Assembly: GCF_021440345.1 (NCBI RefSeq)
Contig: NZ_JAKCNS010000015.1
Coordinates: 1 to 64,000 of the forward strand
Origin: Kluyvera intermedia
GTDB lineage: Bacteria; Pseudomonadota; Gammaproteobacteria; Enterobacterales; Enterobacteriaceae
Direction: 5' to 3'
DNA: 64,000 nucleotides
Made by a program: the position numbers and the translations under genes. Shown here piece after piece: positions 23,583 to 32,969 of the stretch. The notes below the pieces were generated by a model. It had not been told where the DNA came from, ran no database searches, and worked only from the letters and a program-made list of their open reading frames with translations. Each line of letters begins with the position of its first letter. The first letter of the stretch is position 1.

Positions 23583-25730
23583 TTAGTTCGTCGGGAAGTC
23601 CGACTTAAAGTTATCCGCGGCTGGGAGCAGGACGGGATTAATGCAGCTTTCGTAGTATTTCTGAATATCCGCCAGACGTTCCCGATGGCGATGATAGCGG
23701 CGAAGCGCCTGCACTCCGTTGTAAATTGCGCACACAATCATCGCCAGTATCAGCAGCGTGGTTTCGATGTAGTGCCACAGCCCGCTGCTGTCCGGCATCC
23801 GGTGCAGGTTCACGTGCTGCGTGCCGTTGGCGTCGGTGAAGACATTGGTGACAATCCCTTCGGCGCGGAACGGAGTATGCATCAGCATGCCCGCCAGTCG
23901 CTGGAATTCATCCCACTGTTCACGCGCAGGGTAATCATACAGGCTGGTAGAAGGGTACGGCTGACTGACCAAATCACTGCCTTCATCGCTGGTAATCAGA
24001 AAACCGCCGGGGGCTGGGCTGTTCAATGACTGCGCCGCACGTGCGGTTTCGCGCAGAATAAACGGTGCCGTAGAGGTATCAACCAGATTGTCCAGCGACT
24101 CCGCGCTGACTGGGCGTAGCAGGACGTTCACGCCGTCGAGCTTGCCGGAGTTGGCGCGCTTGACCAGTGCATCCCAATCGCGGGTATTGCCGAGGTTCAC
24201 CAACGCATTTTTCAGCCGTACGCAGTCGTCGGCGGCTGCGCACAGATCTTTGGTCTTCAGCACAATATCGGCAAAGTCGTCGAGCAGCACCATCCCTGAT
24301 TTTTGGATGGCTGAGCGCAGGGCCGGGCTGACGCGAGAATCATCATCCGGCGTTGGGTGCAGTTGTCGACTGACGGCCTGGACCAGCGCGGTGGCCTTAT
24401 TGACGGTTTCCGATTCCGGAAACGGCAGACGAGGCGCGTCGTTCCAGATGATCTGCGAGCAGTCAAACGGCAGGAACGGCGAGTTTTCCTGGGCAGTCCA
24501 GGTCCCCGGGGAATGAATGTTACACATCCCGGTACCGCGGATGTGCAGCGTATCGCCGACGCGAATACCTGCCTGCGCCAGCTGGCGTACGTCGCTGGCT
24601 TCAATGGTTTGCGCACCTTTGAGCCAGGAGAGGGTAAACTTGAACGGCATGTTCAGTGGCACGCTGACCCACATCATCACCACCACCAGTAGCGCGCCAC
24701 AGCCGATAACCATGCTGCGAAGCCAGTGCTGAAGCGGGAAATTTTTAACTTCATCGTGCAGGGAGAGAAAACGTCCCTGGCGTACAACGTGTCTGTCCAG
24801 GTAGATATCGATATCGGTTTTCTGCCCCAGATCCTGAGCAACAAACGGCTGCCAGTGACGCGGATAGATGAGGTCGATTATGCCCAGGGAAATATTGTTG
24901 ATCTGCTCTTGATCGTTTTCACCAAACAGCCCCCAGCGCTTTGGCGTGCCGCGCAGGCAGTGGATCTCGCGCAGTGATGATTTGGTCGGCGGTGCAAACA
25001 GTCCCCATAGCCCACCGCATAGCATGAGCACGGCGCCGCATAAAATCCATGGGCTAAATACGACAGGTGAAATCAAGCTACAGTAAAAGAGCAAGAAGGC
25101 GGCAGCAATCAGCAGGGCTTCTCGCAGACCGTCCGGGCGGCTGAGCGCGTGCTCTTCGTGGGTTTCCTGACGAATATTCAGCAGCTCTATCTGCTCGCTT
25201 TCTTCGCCGCGGATGGAAGCCTGAGTTGAGGATGAGGACTCGAGTACGAACTGTCTGTTTTCCTGAGAGTAGGCTTTGAGCGAGTGGCCATTCAGCGTAA
25301 TCACCAGCGGCATATCGTCAGTAACGATAAGCTCAATGCTGTTTTCATCGGTGATGTGCTGCTCCCAGAACGGCGGCAGGTGAACTTCCACGGAGTCGAG
25401 GAAATAGCGCCATTTATTAGGATCGTCAGTGGTGATGCCGTAGCGCGTAATGGCGCGGGTCAACCGGAAAACGGTGTGGCTTTGGGCGCTGAGCGTCAGC
25501 GCAGCAGGCGCGATGGTTGCTCCAGAAGCCGGTACCTGTCTGTCACGGTTGAGATCGCCGAGGTAGTTTTCAACGCCCTGACGTTCTTCATCGGTCAATT
25601 TACGTGTCGTTGCGCCTGGGAACAGGTGCAGCCACGGAAGTTGCAGACGTTTAGTCCTTTTACGAAACAGCCAACCGACCAGCACGGCGCAGATCAGTAT
25701 CGCTATGGTAAAGATCATCAGTGTGCCCAT
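23583..25730 (-). CDS. igaA: Inner membrane regulator IgaA (YrfF)
   Basis: Inner-membrane protein that restrains the Rcs phosphorelay by contacting RcsD; essential in Salmonella unless Rcs is inactive. It has 715 residues against ~711 in E. coli. Membrane segments are at the N-terminus (MGTLMIFTIAILICAVLVGW), around residues 200-250, around 340-360, and near residue 650. A large periplasmic domain lies between about 360 and 650. The start at 25730 aligns with the E. coli N-terminus, with GGGAAAA upstream. First gene ahead of yrfG-hslR-hslO. Confidence 0.94.
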   Translation of the reverse strand: MGTLMIFTIAILICAVLVGWLFRKRTKRLQLPWLHLFPGATTRKLTDEERQGVENYLGDLNRDRQVPASGATIAPAALTLSAQSHTVFRLTRAITRYGITTDDPNKWRYFLDSVEVHLPPFWEQHITDENSIELIVTDDMPLVITLNGHSLKAYSQENRQFVLESSSSTQASIRGEESEQIELLNIRQETHEEHALSRPDGLREALLIAAAFLLFYCSLISPVVFSPWILCGAVLMLCGGLWGLFAPPTKSSLREIHCLRGTPKRWGLFGENDQEQINNISLGIIDLIYPRHWQPFVAQDLGQKTDIDIYLDRHVVRQGRFLSLHDEVKNFPLQHWLRSMVIGCGALLVVVMMWVSVPLNMPFKFTLSWLKGAQTIEASDVRQLAQAGIRVGDTLHIRGTGMCNIHSPGTWTAQENSPFLPFDCSQIIWNDAPRLPFPESETVNKATALVQAVSRQLHPTPDDDSRVSPALRSAIQKSGMVLLDDFADIVLKTKDLCAAADDCVRLKNALVNLGNTRDWDALVKRANSGKLDGVNVLLRPVSAESLDNLVDTSTAPFILRETARAAQSLNSPAPGGFLITSDEGSDLVSQPYPSTSLYDYPAREQWDEFQRLAGMLMHTPFRAEGIVTNVFTDANGTQHVNLHRMPDSSGLWHYIETTLLILAMIVCAIYNGVQALRRYHRHRERLADIQKYYESCINPVLLPAADNFKSDFPTN

Positions 25731-26036
25731 GCTTTTCCCATCATACTTATATTAGAGGTCTCTTTAGTTGCCTGCTTTTGTATAAACCATTGGCACGTAT
25801 TGCAGAGGTTATCAATTGAGAGCTTATAGACTCCCGCAACACGTAAGCATAACAAACCCATAGCACGTCGAGTATCAGTAAATTCCCAATTGTAATTCAA
25901 CCTCTTGACATTTATCCATAAATGAGAGATGAGAAGTAAAAGGTTGCAACAATGTAAATAAAGCGCTTTATGCATTGCTGGAACCGCATACCTATCGCAC
26001 AATGATAAAAGTCACTACAGCAAAGATCCCGGCCCA
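25731..26036. promoter_or_regulatory. Divergent igaA-nudE promoter region
   Basis: This 306-bp AT-rich gap must hold promoters for both genes. A perfect TTGACA (25905-25910) could be a -35 for nudE, but no good -10 follows at 17 bp. I see no recognisable operator or small gene in it. Confidence 0.5.
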
Positions 26037-26597
26037 ATGAGCAAATCATTACAGAAACCCACCATTCTTCATGTTGAAACCGTCGCACAGTCTCGTCTTT
26101 TTAATGTGGAAAGCGTTGATTTAGAGTTCAGCAATGGCGTACGTCGCGTTTATGAACGTATGAAGCCGTCCTCGCGCGAAGCGGTGATGATCATGCCTAT
26201 TGTCGACGATCACATCATCTTGATTCGTGAGTATGCGGTGGGCACTGAATCCTATGAGCTCGGCTTCCCGAAAGGGCTTATCGATCCTGGTGAAACGGTG
26301 ATGGAAGCGGCCAACCGCGAGCTGAAAGAGGAAGTGGGTTTTGGCGCCCATCAGATGGTGTTTCTCAAAAAACTGAGCATGGCGCCGTCCTATTTTTCCA
26401 GCAAAATGAATATTGTGGTGGCGGAAAATCTCTACCCGGAATCCCTGCCTGGCGATGAACCGGAACCTCTGCCGCAGGTGCGCTGGCCGCTCACCAATCT
26501 GATGGCGCTGCTGGATGATCCTGATTTCAGTGAGGCGCGTAACGTCAGTGCACTGTTTCTGCTGCGCGAGTGGCTGCAGGCGCAGGGGCGTTTTTAA
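26037..26597 (+). CDS. nudE: ADP compounds hydrolase NudE
   Basis: Nudix hydrolase acting on ADP-ribose, Ap3A and NADH. It has 186 residues, as in E. coli. The Nudix box runs from GLIDPGETVMEAANREL through KEEVGFG, with the GX5EX7REUXEEXGU pattern intact at about residues 80-102. Divergent from igaA and followed by a strong terminator shared with mrcA. Confidence 0.96.
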   Translation: MSKSLQKPTILHVETVAQSRLFNVESVDLEFSNGVRRVYERMKPSSREAVMIMPIVDDHIILIREYAVGTESYELGFPKGLIDPGETVMEAANRELKEEVGFGAHQMVFLKKLSMAPSYFSSKMNIVVAENLYPESLPGDEPEPLPQVRWPLTNLMALLDDPDFSEARNVSALFLLREWLQAQGRF

Positions 26598-26613
26598 GGC
26601 ACGTATCCACAAT

Positions 26614-26640
26614 AAAAAAGGCGCCGAGGGCGCCTTTTTT
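26614..26640. terminator. Bidirectional terminator between nudE and mrcA
   Basis: A 12-bp perfect stem (AAAAAAGGCGCC with GGCGCCTTTTTT) with a 3-base GAG loop. A and T runs on both sides make it work in both directions. Confidence 0.93.
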
Positions 26641-26703
26641 GTCACCAGAGCAAACCTCGCTCGGGTGGAACTGCCGCATAAACTGGCAGCCCTCCAGGTT
26701 TGA

Positions 26704-29256
26704 CTAGAACAGCTCGTGGGTTTCCCCGTTATCAATAACCTCAGTACCCACTTCATGAACCGCCTGCTGCGTTGGCTGCGTTCCCTCGATAAAGTACTCC
26801 TGACGACTGCTGCCACCGCTAGCTAACTGGCCGGTGTTGCGGTCAATATTGACCGTTATGATACCCGGTGGTGGGGTCAGCGGCTCTACGGGAACGCCGG
26901 CCAGAACCTGCTTCATAAAGGCATCCCATGCGGGTTGCGCGCTCTTCGCGCCGCCTTCGTAGCCGGAGATCTGATCTTTAATCGCTCCGGATGCGCTGGT
27001 ACGACCCAGATCGCGGCGGTGATCGTCAAAGCCAATCCAAACCGACGTCACCACACCTGGGCCATAACCGGAGAACCAGGCATCTTTTGAACTGTTGGTG
27101 GTGCCGGTTTTGCCGCCGATGTCCTGACGCTGCAGGTCACGGCCAGCACGCCAGCCGGTGCCCTGCCAGCCCGGTTCACCAAAGATGTTGGTGTTCAGTG
27201 CGCTCTTAATCAGGAACGACAGCGGCGTATTGATCACGTGCGGAGCATATTCCTGGGCGTTGTTTTGTGCGACCAGCTGCTGATTAGCTTGCTCAAGCGC
27301 AGGCATTGGCACCACTGAGTTACGTGGTTCCTGGGAAACGGCAACGTCTTCAACGTCATTGTTTTCCAGGACGTTAGACTTTGGCGTATCGCCGTAAATG
27401 ACCGGTAGATTACACTCGGCGCAGGCAATTTTTGGCTTCGCCTCAAACAGCACGCCGCCCTGATCGTTCTCAATCTTACTGATGTAGTAAGGGTCAACCA
27501 GGAAACCGCCGTTCGCCATTACCGCGTAACCGCGAGCGACCTGTAGCGGGGTAAACGATGCGGAGCCGAGCGCTAGTGACTCGGTATGCACGATGTTACT
27601 TGCCGGGAAACCAAAGCGCTGCAGATACTCAGCCGCGTAGTCGACGCCCATTGCGCGCATCGCGCGAACCATCACCACGTTCTTCGATTGCCCCAGACCC
27701 TGACGCAGACGAATCGGCCCGGCATACTGCGGCGGGGAGTTCTTCGGCTGCCAGTCAGAACCCGCGCCGGCATCCCAACGGGAGATTGGGACATCGTTCA
27801 GCATGCTGGCGAGGGTTAACCCCTTGTCCATGGCGGCGGTGTAGAGGAACGGCTTGATATTGGAACCGACCTGGCGCATCGCCTGCGTTGCACGGTTAAA
27901 TTTGCTTTGGTTGAAATCGAAACCACCGACCAGCGCAATAATGGCGCCGTTTTTGGGGTTAATCGACACCAGCGCGGAGTTGACGTCAGGAATCTGCCCC
28001 AGCCACCAGCTGTCACCGTTTTGACGCACCCAAATTTGTTGTCCTGCCTGAACCACATCCGTGACTTTGCGCGGCGTCGGGCCTTGCGCCGTATCGGAAC
28101 GATAAGGACGCGCCCAGCGCATGCCTTCCATGGTTAACGATACGGACGTGCCATCAGCTAGTTCAGCGGTGGCTTCTTGCGGATTGGCCGCTGTCACAAC
28201 CGCTGCTTGCATCGGGCCATAGGACGGCAGTGGTCTGAGCGAGGCACGAATTTTCGCACTATCCCAGGCCGGTTCACCGGCTTTCCACAGCACGTTGGAC
28301 GGGCCGCGGTAGCCATGACGCATGTCGTAATCCATCACGTTATTGCGCAGCGCCTGTTGAGCCGCCTGCTGGTTCTTCCGGGTGATGGTGGTGTAAACGC
28401 GATAACCGTCTTCGTAGGCCTGTTCACCGTACTGCTTCACCATATCCTGACGCACCATTTCGGTGAGATACGGTGAGGAGAAGGCGATTTCCGGCGCGTG
28501 ATAATTGGCATCGATCGCTTCGCTACGCGCCTGGTCGTACTGCTGCTGGCTGATATAGCCTTCGCTCAGCATGCGCGACAGCACGACATTACGACGCGCG
28601 GTAGCACGATCCATCGAGTACAGCGGGTTGAAGGTTGACGGCGCTTTAGGCAAACCGGCAATCACTGCTATCTCGCTCAGCGAAAGCTGGTCGGCAGGTT
28701 TGCCAAAGTAAACCTGCGAGGCCGCCCCCACGCCATAAGCGCGGTAGCCGAGGTAAATCTTGTTCAGATACAGTTCAAGAATTTCATCTTTACTCAGCAA
28801 CTGCTCAATGCGGATAGCAAGGAACACTTCCTTTATTTTACGCATCAGCGTTTTTTCAGGACTGAGGAAGAAGTTACGGGCGAGCTGTTGGGTAATGGTG
28901 CTGGCACCCTGTGACGCATGGCCGTTGACCAGCGCTACGCTTGCCGCACGGAAGATACCAATTGGATCAATCCCGTGGTGCTCGTAGAAGCGGCTATCTT
29001 CGGTCGCAATAAACGCCTTCACCATCACCGGTGGGATCTGGTCAAGGGTCATTGGGATACGACGTTTTTCGCCATATTGCGCGATCAGTTCGCCGTCCGC
29101 GCTATAGACCTGCATTGGCACCTGCAGGCGCACGTCTTTGAGCGTAGCTACGTCTGGCAGCTGCGGCTCAATATATTTGTAGAGGCCATAGATCGAGCCT
29201 GCTCCCAGCAGAATGCAACAGACTGCAAGGATGAATAAATACTTTACGAACTTCAC
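26704..29256 (-). CDS. mrcA: Penicillin-binding protein 1A
   Basis: Bifunctional peptidoglycan synthase anchored in the inner membrane. The signal-anchor helix is about residues 5-27. The GT51 glycosyltransferase domain includes EDSRFYEHHG with the catalytic glutamate near residue 86, then QGASTITQQLARN. An OB-like insert follows, and a C-terminal transpeptidase with SNIK near residue 465 and KTGTT near residue 717. I chose the GTG at 29256 (V-K-F-V-K-Y), which gives the usual 850 residues and has GGGA upstream. The in-frame ATG at 29280 would add eight residues and lacks a clear ribosome-binding site. Divergent from hofM. Confidence 0.95.
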   Translation of the reverse strand: MKFVKYLFILAVCCILLGAGSIYGLYKYIEPQLPDVATLKDVRLQVPMQVYSADGELIAQYGEKRRIPMTLDQIPPVMVKAFIATEDSRFYEHHGIDPIGIFRAASVALVNGHASQGASTITQQLARNFFLSPEKTLMRKIKEVFLAIRIEQLLSKDEILELYLNKIYLGYRAYGVGAASQVYFGKPADQLSLSEIAVIAGLPKAPSTFNPLYSMDRATARRNVVLSRMLSEGYISQQQYDQARSEAIDANYHAPEIAFSSPYLTEMVRQDMVKQYGEQAYEDGYRVYTTITRKNQQAAQQALRNNVMDYDMRHGYRGPSNVLWKAGEPAWDSAKIRASLRPLPSYGPMQAAVVTAANPQEATAELADGTSVSLTMEGMRWARPYRSDTAQGPTPRKVTDVVQAGQQIWVRQNGDSWWLGQIPDVNSALVSINPKNGAIIALVGGFDFNQSKFNRATQAMRQVGSNIKPFLYTAAMDKGLTLASMLNDVPISRWDAGAGSDWQPKNSPPQYAGPIRLRQGLGQSKNVVMVRAMRAMGVDYAAEYLQRFGFPASNIVHTESLALGSASFTPLQVARGYAVMANGGFLVDPYYISKIENDQGGVLFEAKPKIACAECNLPVIYGDTPKSNVLENNDVEDVAVSQEPRNSVVPMPALEQANQQLVAQNNAQEYAPHVINTPLSFLIKSALNTNIFGEPGWQGTGWRAGRDLQRQDIGGKTGTTNSSKDAWFSGYGPGVVTSVWIGFDDHRRDLGRTSASGAIKDQISGYEGGAKSAQPAWDAFMKQVLAGVPVEPLTPPPGIITVNIDRNTGQLASGGSSRQEYFIEGTQPTQQAVHEVGTEVIDNGETHELF

Positions 29257-29376
29257 CGGAGATTTCCCATTGAGTGTCATTTGGGCAGTTTATAAACAAA
29301 CGCGCGGTAGTATAAAGGCAAGCCTGAATCATTGATATAGCCGTCATTATCATGGCAGCGTAAGGATAATCGTGAA

Positions 29377-30162
29377 ATGGCTTTCAAATATTGGCAAGTG
29401 GGTATTCATCTCCAGCAAGAGAATGTCTTCATCGTTGCACTTCAGCATAGTCGAAATAGATGGTCGCTGAAGCGCTGGTGGCAACTGCCGCTGCCGCCAA
29501 CCACCTCTTCACAGCAGGCGGATGACGCGCTGCTGGCGGTCCTCTCTGCCTGGCGGCGCGAACTGCCCTGGCAGCACGCGGTTAGCATCGCGTTTCCCGC
29601 CCATCGAACATTGCAGAAAACCCTGCCGCGTGCGGCGATGACGCTGCGGGAAAGCGAACAGTCTGCATGGATTGCCAGCGCAATGTCACAGCAACTGGAG
29701 ATGCCAACCGCCTCGTTCTGCTTTGATTACCATTCGGCGGATGAGCAAGGGCACTGGAACGTAACTGCCGCCCAGCAGCAGGATGTTTTACGTCTTCAGC
29801 GGCTGGCGAAGATTCTACGTCTCCAGATTGTGGCTATCACTCCGGATGCCTGTGCGTTGCAGGCATTTCTGCCGTATCTGGAGGCGGGTGACGCGGTATT
29901 GGTCTGGCGCGACCAGGCGCAGTGGCTATGGGCCAGCCGGGAAGGTTGGGGAGCTGAGCCACAGGACCACGCCGTATCACCGCTGTCGCTCGGCGAACGG
30001 CTGGGCGTTGAGCCACAACGGCTGGTGCACTGTATGGCGCAATCTGCCGATAGCCGCGGTTTCGACCCTTGGGAGGTCGTTGCCCAGAAACAGCCGCCAC
30101 TTCCCGCCTGTGGCGATGATTTCGCGGTGGCCATTGCGCTGGCGATGAGGGTGTCATGGTGA
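29377..30162 (+). CDS. hofM: PilM-like DNA utilization protein HofM
   Basis: First gene of hofMNOPQ, homologous to the type IV pilus assembly genes pilMNOPQ. In E. coli these genes are needed to use extracellular DNA as a nutrient. The 261 residues form a cytoplasmic actin-like fold related to PilM/ComA, though the sequence is strongly diverged. The region DAVLVWRDQAQWLWASREGW fits the second subdomain. Overlaps hofN by 7 bp. Confidence 0.88.
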   Translation: MAFKYWQVGIHLQQENVFIVALQHSRNRWSLKRWWQLPLPPTTSSQQADDALLAVLSAWRRELPWQHAVSIAFPAHRTLQKTLPRAAMTLRESEQSAWIASAMSQQLEMPTASFCFDYHSADEQGHWNVTAAQQQDVLRLQRLAKILRLQIVAITPDACALQAFLPYLEAGDAVLVWRDQAQWLWASREGWGAEPQDHAVSPLSLGERLGVEPQRLVHCMAQSADSRGFDPWEVVAQKQPPLPACGDDFAVAIALAMRVSW

Positions 30163-30701
30163 TGACGGCAAGCGTAAATTTTCTGCCCTGGCGGCGCACC
30201 CAATTTTACCGGGGCCTGTGGATCTGGGGGCTACGGGTTTGCAGTAGCTGGCTGGTGTGTGGCTGCCTGACGTTTTACGCCATCCTGAACTGGCAGGTGG
30301 AGCAGCGAATGAGCGAGCTTCACGTATCGGCTGAGCGACAAATTCGCCAGCAGATATCGCGGTGGGAGCAACGGCTTAGCGTGGACGCGCAGCAAAGAGC
30401 GCAGGCTCAAAAACGTCGGGCCGCCAGGGAAGCGACTCAGGCCTGGTCATCGCGGCTTGCGTCGCTAGCGGAACATCTTCCGCCGCAGGCCTGGCTTAAT
30501 GAATTGACCTATCAACGTGGCGCGCTGTCAATTTCGGGAGTGCTGACACCGTTTTCCGCATTGACGAAGGTGGACCGCCAGCTTCAGAGCATTTCAGGTT
30601 TTTTACCCGGTAAAGCCGGAAAGATTCAGCGCAATAGCGAGGGGTATTGGCAGTTCCAATATCAGCTACCGGAGGAGGCGTCGTATGCAGCTCCCAGATA
30701 G
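30156..30701 (+). CDS. hofN: PilN-like DNA utilization protein HofN
   Basis: Bitopic inner-membrane protein of about 181 residues. A short cytoplasmic start with the INFLPW-like motif (VNFLPWRR) typical of PilN is followed by a transmembrane helix (about residues 24-46), a coiled coil rich in Gln and Arg, and a periplasmic ferredoxin-like domain. An alternative ATG lies at 30162; the GAGG at 30147-30150 is better spaced for the first. Overlaps both hofM and hofO. Confidence 0.86.
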   Translation: MVMTASVNFLPWRRTQFYRGLWIWGLRVCSSWLVCGCLTFYAILNWQVEQRMSELHVSAERQIRQQISRWEQRLSVDAQQRAQAQKRRAAREATQAWSSRLASLAEHLPPQAWLNELTYQRGALSISGVLTPFSALTKVDRQLQSISGFLPGKAGKIQRNSEGYWQFQYQLPEEASYAAPR

Positions 30702-31152
30702 TTGGTTGAGGATTTCATCGACGACGCTCATCGCTGGAGGAGCATGCCTTGCCATTCTGCTCGGCGTTTATGCCGCTTATGTGGTTGGGCATCAGGCATA
30801 TCAGCGGGTGTCAAAAAGTCACCAGTCATGGCAAACCGGACGGGTACACAACGCGGAGGGCTGGCGTCGGATGATGCAAATAAAGGCCGCCGCGCAGCGC
30901 GAAACAGAGCAGGGCGATGTACCGCTGATTCCATTCTCTCCGGTTGATTTGCAGCGTGAGGGCGTCCGGCTGGTGAGCTGGGTGCCTTCAGCTGTAGGAG
31001 GGGAAATGTCGCTGGAAGCCGACTGGCAGCAAATCCCCGCTACGTTTTCAATGCTGGCCGAGCGCGGTATGCAGGTTATCGCCTTCTCCCTGAGCCCCGG
31101 AAACGGTGCGCTGAACTTCAGCCTCCAGTTGGTACGCGATGATGAACCCTAG
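30685..31152 (+). CDS. hofO: PilO-like DNA utilization protein HofO
   Basis: Inner-membrane protein of 155 residues with one transmembrane helix (about residues 13-36) and a periplasmic domain, in the position and layout of PilO. A GGAGGAGG ribosome-binding site stands upstream of the ATG. It overlaps hofN by 17 bp and hofP by 14 bp. Assignment rests mainly on gene order and topology, because this family is poorly conserved. Confidence 0.82.
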   Translation: MQLPDSWLRISSTTLIAGGACLAILLGVYAAYVVGHQAYQRVSKSHQSWQTGRVHNAEGWRRMMQIKAAAQRETEQGDVPLIPFSPVDLQREGVRLVSWVPSAVGGEMSLEADWQQIPATFSMLAERGMQVIAFSLSPGNGALNFSLQLVRDDEP

Positions 31153-31537
31153 CCGACGGTGGCTTTTATGCCTCATCGTCCCGCTGATTTGCGGTATGCG
31201 CGATCCCTTCGCACCGGTTGTCGACGTGTGTCAGACGGCGCAATTTCCCCTGTGGCACTACCGGGGCGTAACGCAATCAGCGGAGCGGTTGATTGGCATC
31301 GTGCAAAACGGTGAAGGCAAATGGCAGCGTATTGAGCAGGGAAAGCGGCTCAATACGGGTTGGCGGGTCAGTGAAATAACGTATGACAACCTGACCGTCG
31401 ATGCTGGAGAAGGCTGCGAGCCACGATATGGACAATGGAAAAGACAAGGAGATCGTAATGATAAAAAGGATAAGTCTACTGATGTTACTGGCCGTGTCGC
31501 CGTTGAGTCCGGCGAAAAACGTCACGCTGGTGGTTGA
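31139..31537 (+). CDS. hofP: PilP-like DNA utilization protein HofP
   Basis: Secreted or lipoprotein-like small protein of 132 residues. The N-terminal hydrophobic stretch RWLLCLIVPLICGMRDPF precedes the DPF motif found in PilP-type proteins, then a beta-rich domain (GIVQNGEGKWQRIEQGKRLNTGWRV region). The second of two tandem ATGs (31142) is an equal candidate start. Its last 80 bases overlap hofQ in another frame, so the polar C-terminal tail is encoded by DNA that also encodes the HofQ signal peptide. Confidence 0.82.
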   Translation: MMNPSRRWLLCLIVPLICGMRDPFAPVVDVCQTAQFPLWHYRGVTQSAERLIGIVQNGEGKWQRIEQGKRLNTGWRVSEITYDNLTVDAGEGCEPRYGQWKRQGDRNDKKDKSTDVTGRVAVESGEKRHAGG

Positions 31538-32690
31538 CGATGTACCGGTAGCACAGGTGCTTCAGAGCCTGGCGGATCTGGAACAGAAAAACCTGGTGAT
31601 AGCCCCGGACGTTCAGGGCGTTGTCTCGCTGCAGTTGCGTAATCTCCCCTGGAAGCAGGCATTACAAACGGTAATCGCCAGCGCAGGGCTGGTGCAGAGC
31701 CAGGAGAACGGTGTTTTGTATGTACACGCGAAAGGTTGGCGTGAAGAGGAGAGGGCGCGGTCCGAGGCGGAGAAAGAGCGGCGTCAGTCAGCGTTGCCGC
31801 TTAGCAATAGCAGCGTCGTACTGAACTATGCCGATGCCGATGAGTTGGCGAAGTCCGGAATTAAACTTCTCGGCAAACGGGGAAGCCTGACCGTGGATAA
31901 GCGGACTAACCGGCTGCTCGTGCGCGATGACGGTGAGCATCTTGCAGCCTTTACCGCATGGGCTCACGAGATGGATATTCCTGTCGGTCAGGTGGAGTTG
32001 GCGGCGCATATTGTGACGATTAATGAGACGAGCCTGCGGGAGTTGGGGATCAAATGGAGTCTTGCGGATGCCGAAGGAACCACGGGCGTGGGAAAAATAA
32101 CCACGTTAAGCAGCAATCTCTCGGTCGCCGATGCCACCACGCGTGTCGGTTTTAACATTGGCCGTATTAACGGAAGGCTGCTGGAGCTTGAGCTTTCCGC
32201 TCTGGAGCAAAAGCAGAAGGTCGATATTATCGCCAGCCCACGGCTGCTGGCATCGCATTTGCAGCCGGCAAGCATCAAACAGGGTAGTGAAATCCCTTAT
32301 CAGGTATCGAGTGGCGAAAGCGGCGCCACCTCGGTGGAGTTTAAAGAAGCGGTGCTGGGGATGGAGGTCACGCCGACGGTTTTGCAAAACAACCGTGTGC
32401 GCCTGAAGCTGCGGATCAGTGAAAATATGCCGGGGCAGGTGCTGCAACAAGCCGATGGCGAAATTATGACTATTGATAAGCAGGAAATTGAAACACAGGT
32501 CGAAGTGGTCAGCGGCGAGACGTTGGCGCTGGGCGGAGTCTTCTCACAGAAGCATAAAAATGCCAGCGATAGCATTCCGTTGCTGGGTGATATCCCTCTG
32601 TTAGGCCATCTTTTTCGCCACGACGGCAAAGATAATGAACGACGTGAATTGGTGGTGTTTATTACCCCGCGTATTATTTCTGCACAATAG
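31458..32690 (+). CDS. hofQ: Secretin-like DNA uptake porin HofQ
   Basis: Outer-membrane secretin of the PilQ/ComE type, 410 residues. The signal peptide MIKRISLLMLLAVSPLSPAK is followed by N-domains (VDDVPVAQVLQSLADLEQKNLV), a second N-domain near residues 130-190, and the C-terminal secretin domain. That domain carries the hallmark ISPRLLASHLQPASIKQG-like and VPLLGDIPLLGHLF-like stretches (here SIPLLGDIPLLGHLFRHDG). The start at 31458 is preceded by AAGGAGAT. The gene begins inside hofP, and translation is probably coupled. Confidence 0.93.
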   Translation: MIKRISLLMLLAVSPLSPAKNVTLVVDDVPVAQVLQSLADLEQKNLVIAPDVQGVVSLQLRNLPWKQALQTVIASAGLVQSQENGVLYVHAKGWREEERARSEAEKERRQSALPLSNSSVVLNYADADELAKSGIKLLGKRGSLTVDKRTNRLLVRDDGEHLAAFTAWAHEMDIPVGQVELAAHIVTINETSLRELGIKWSLADAEGTTGVGKITTLSSNLSVADATTRVGFNIGRINGRLLELELSALEQKQKVDIIASPRLLASHLQPASIKQGSEIPYQVSSGESGATSVEFKEAVLGMEVTPTVLQNNRVRLKLRISENMPGQVLQQADGEIMTIDKQEIETQVEVVSGETLALGGVFSQKHKNASDSIPLLGDIPLLGHLFRHDGKDNERRELVVFITPRIISAQ

Positions 32691-32969
32691 CAGCCGATAA
32701 ACAGGACTATTTAGGGGGGAAGGAGTGCCCCGGGTTTGACGTGGGCCCCGATTTAGCATACAAGGAGTACCGATTTGAGTGTCACTGATACCATCTCGTC
32801 TCATACAGTCTGCTGATTTAATCTGTTGCCAAACCAGTCGTAGTATTGAGATAATTTTCAGTCTGACTCTCGCTCTATTGCATAAGAGGTTTCAGTTCAT
32901 GTCCTGCGACGCGCGATCGACTGCGGCGCGGATTTATCATTAACGAATAGTCTTAGTAGTACCAAAAAA
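32691..32969 (+). promoter_or_regulatory. aroK promoter and long leader
   Basis: A 279-bp gap between hofQ and aroK. It holds no open frame that I can support. From memory the last 80 bp before aroK resemble the E. coli leader closely, which suggests conserved control of the aroK-to-trpS run. I see no clear terminator for hofQ, so some read-through is possible. Confidence 0.45.
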
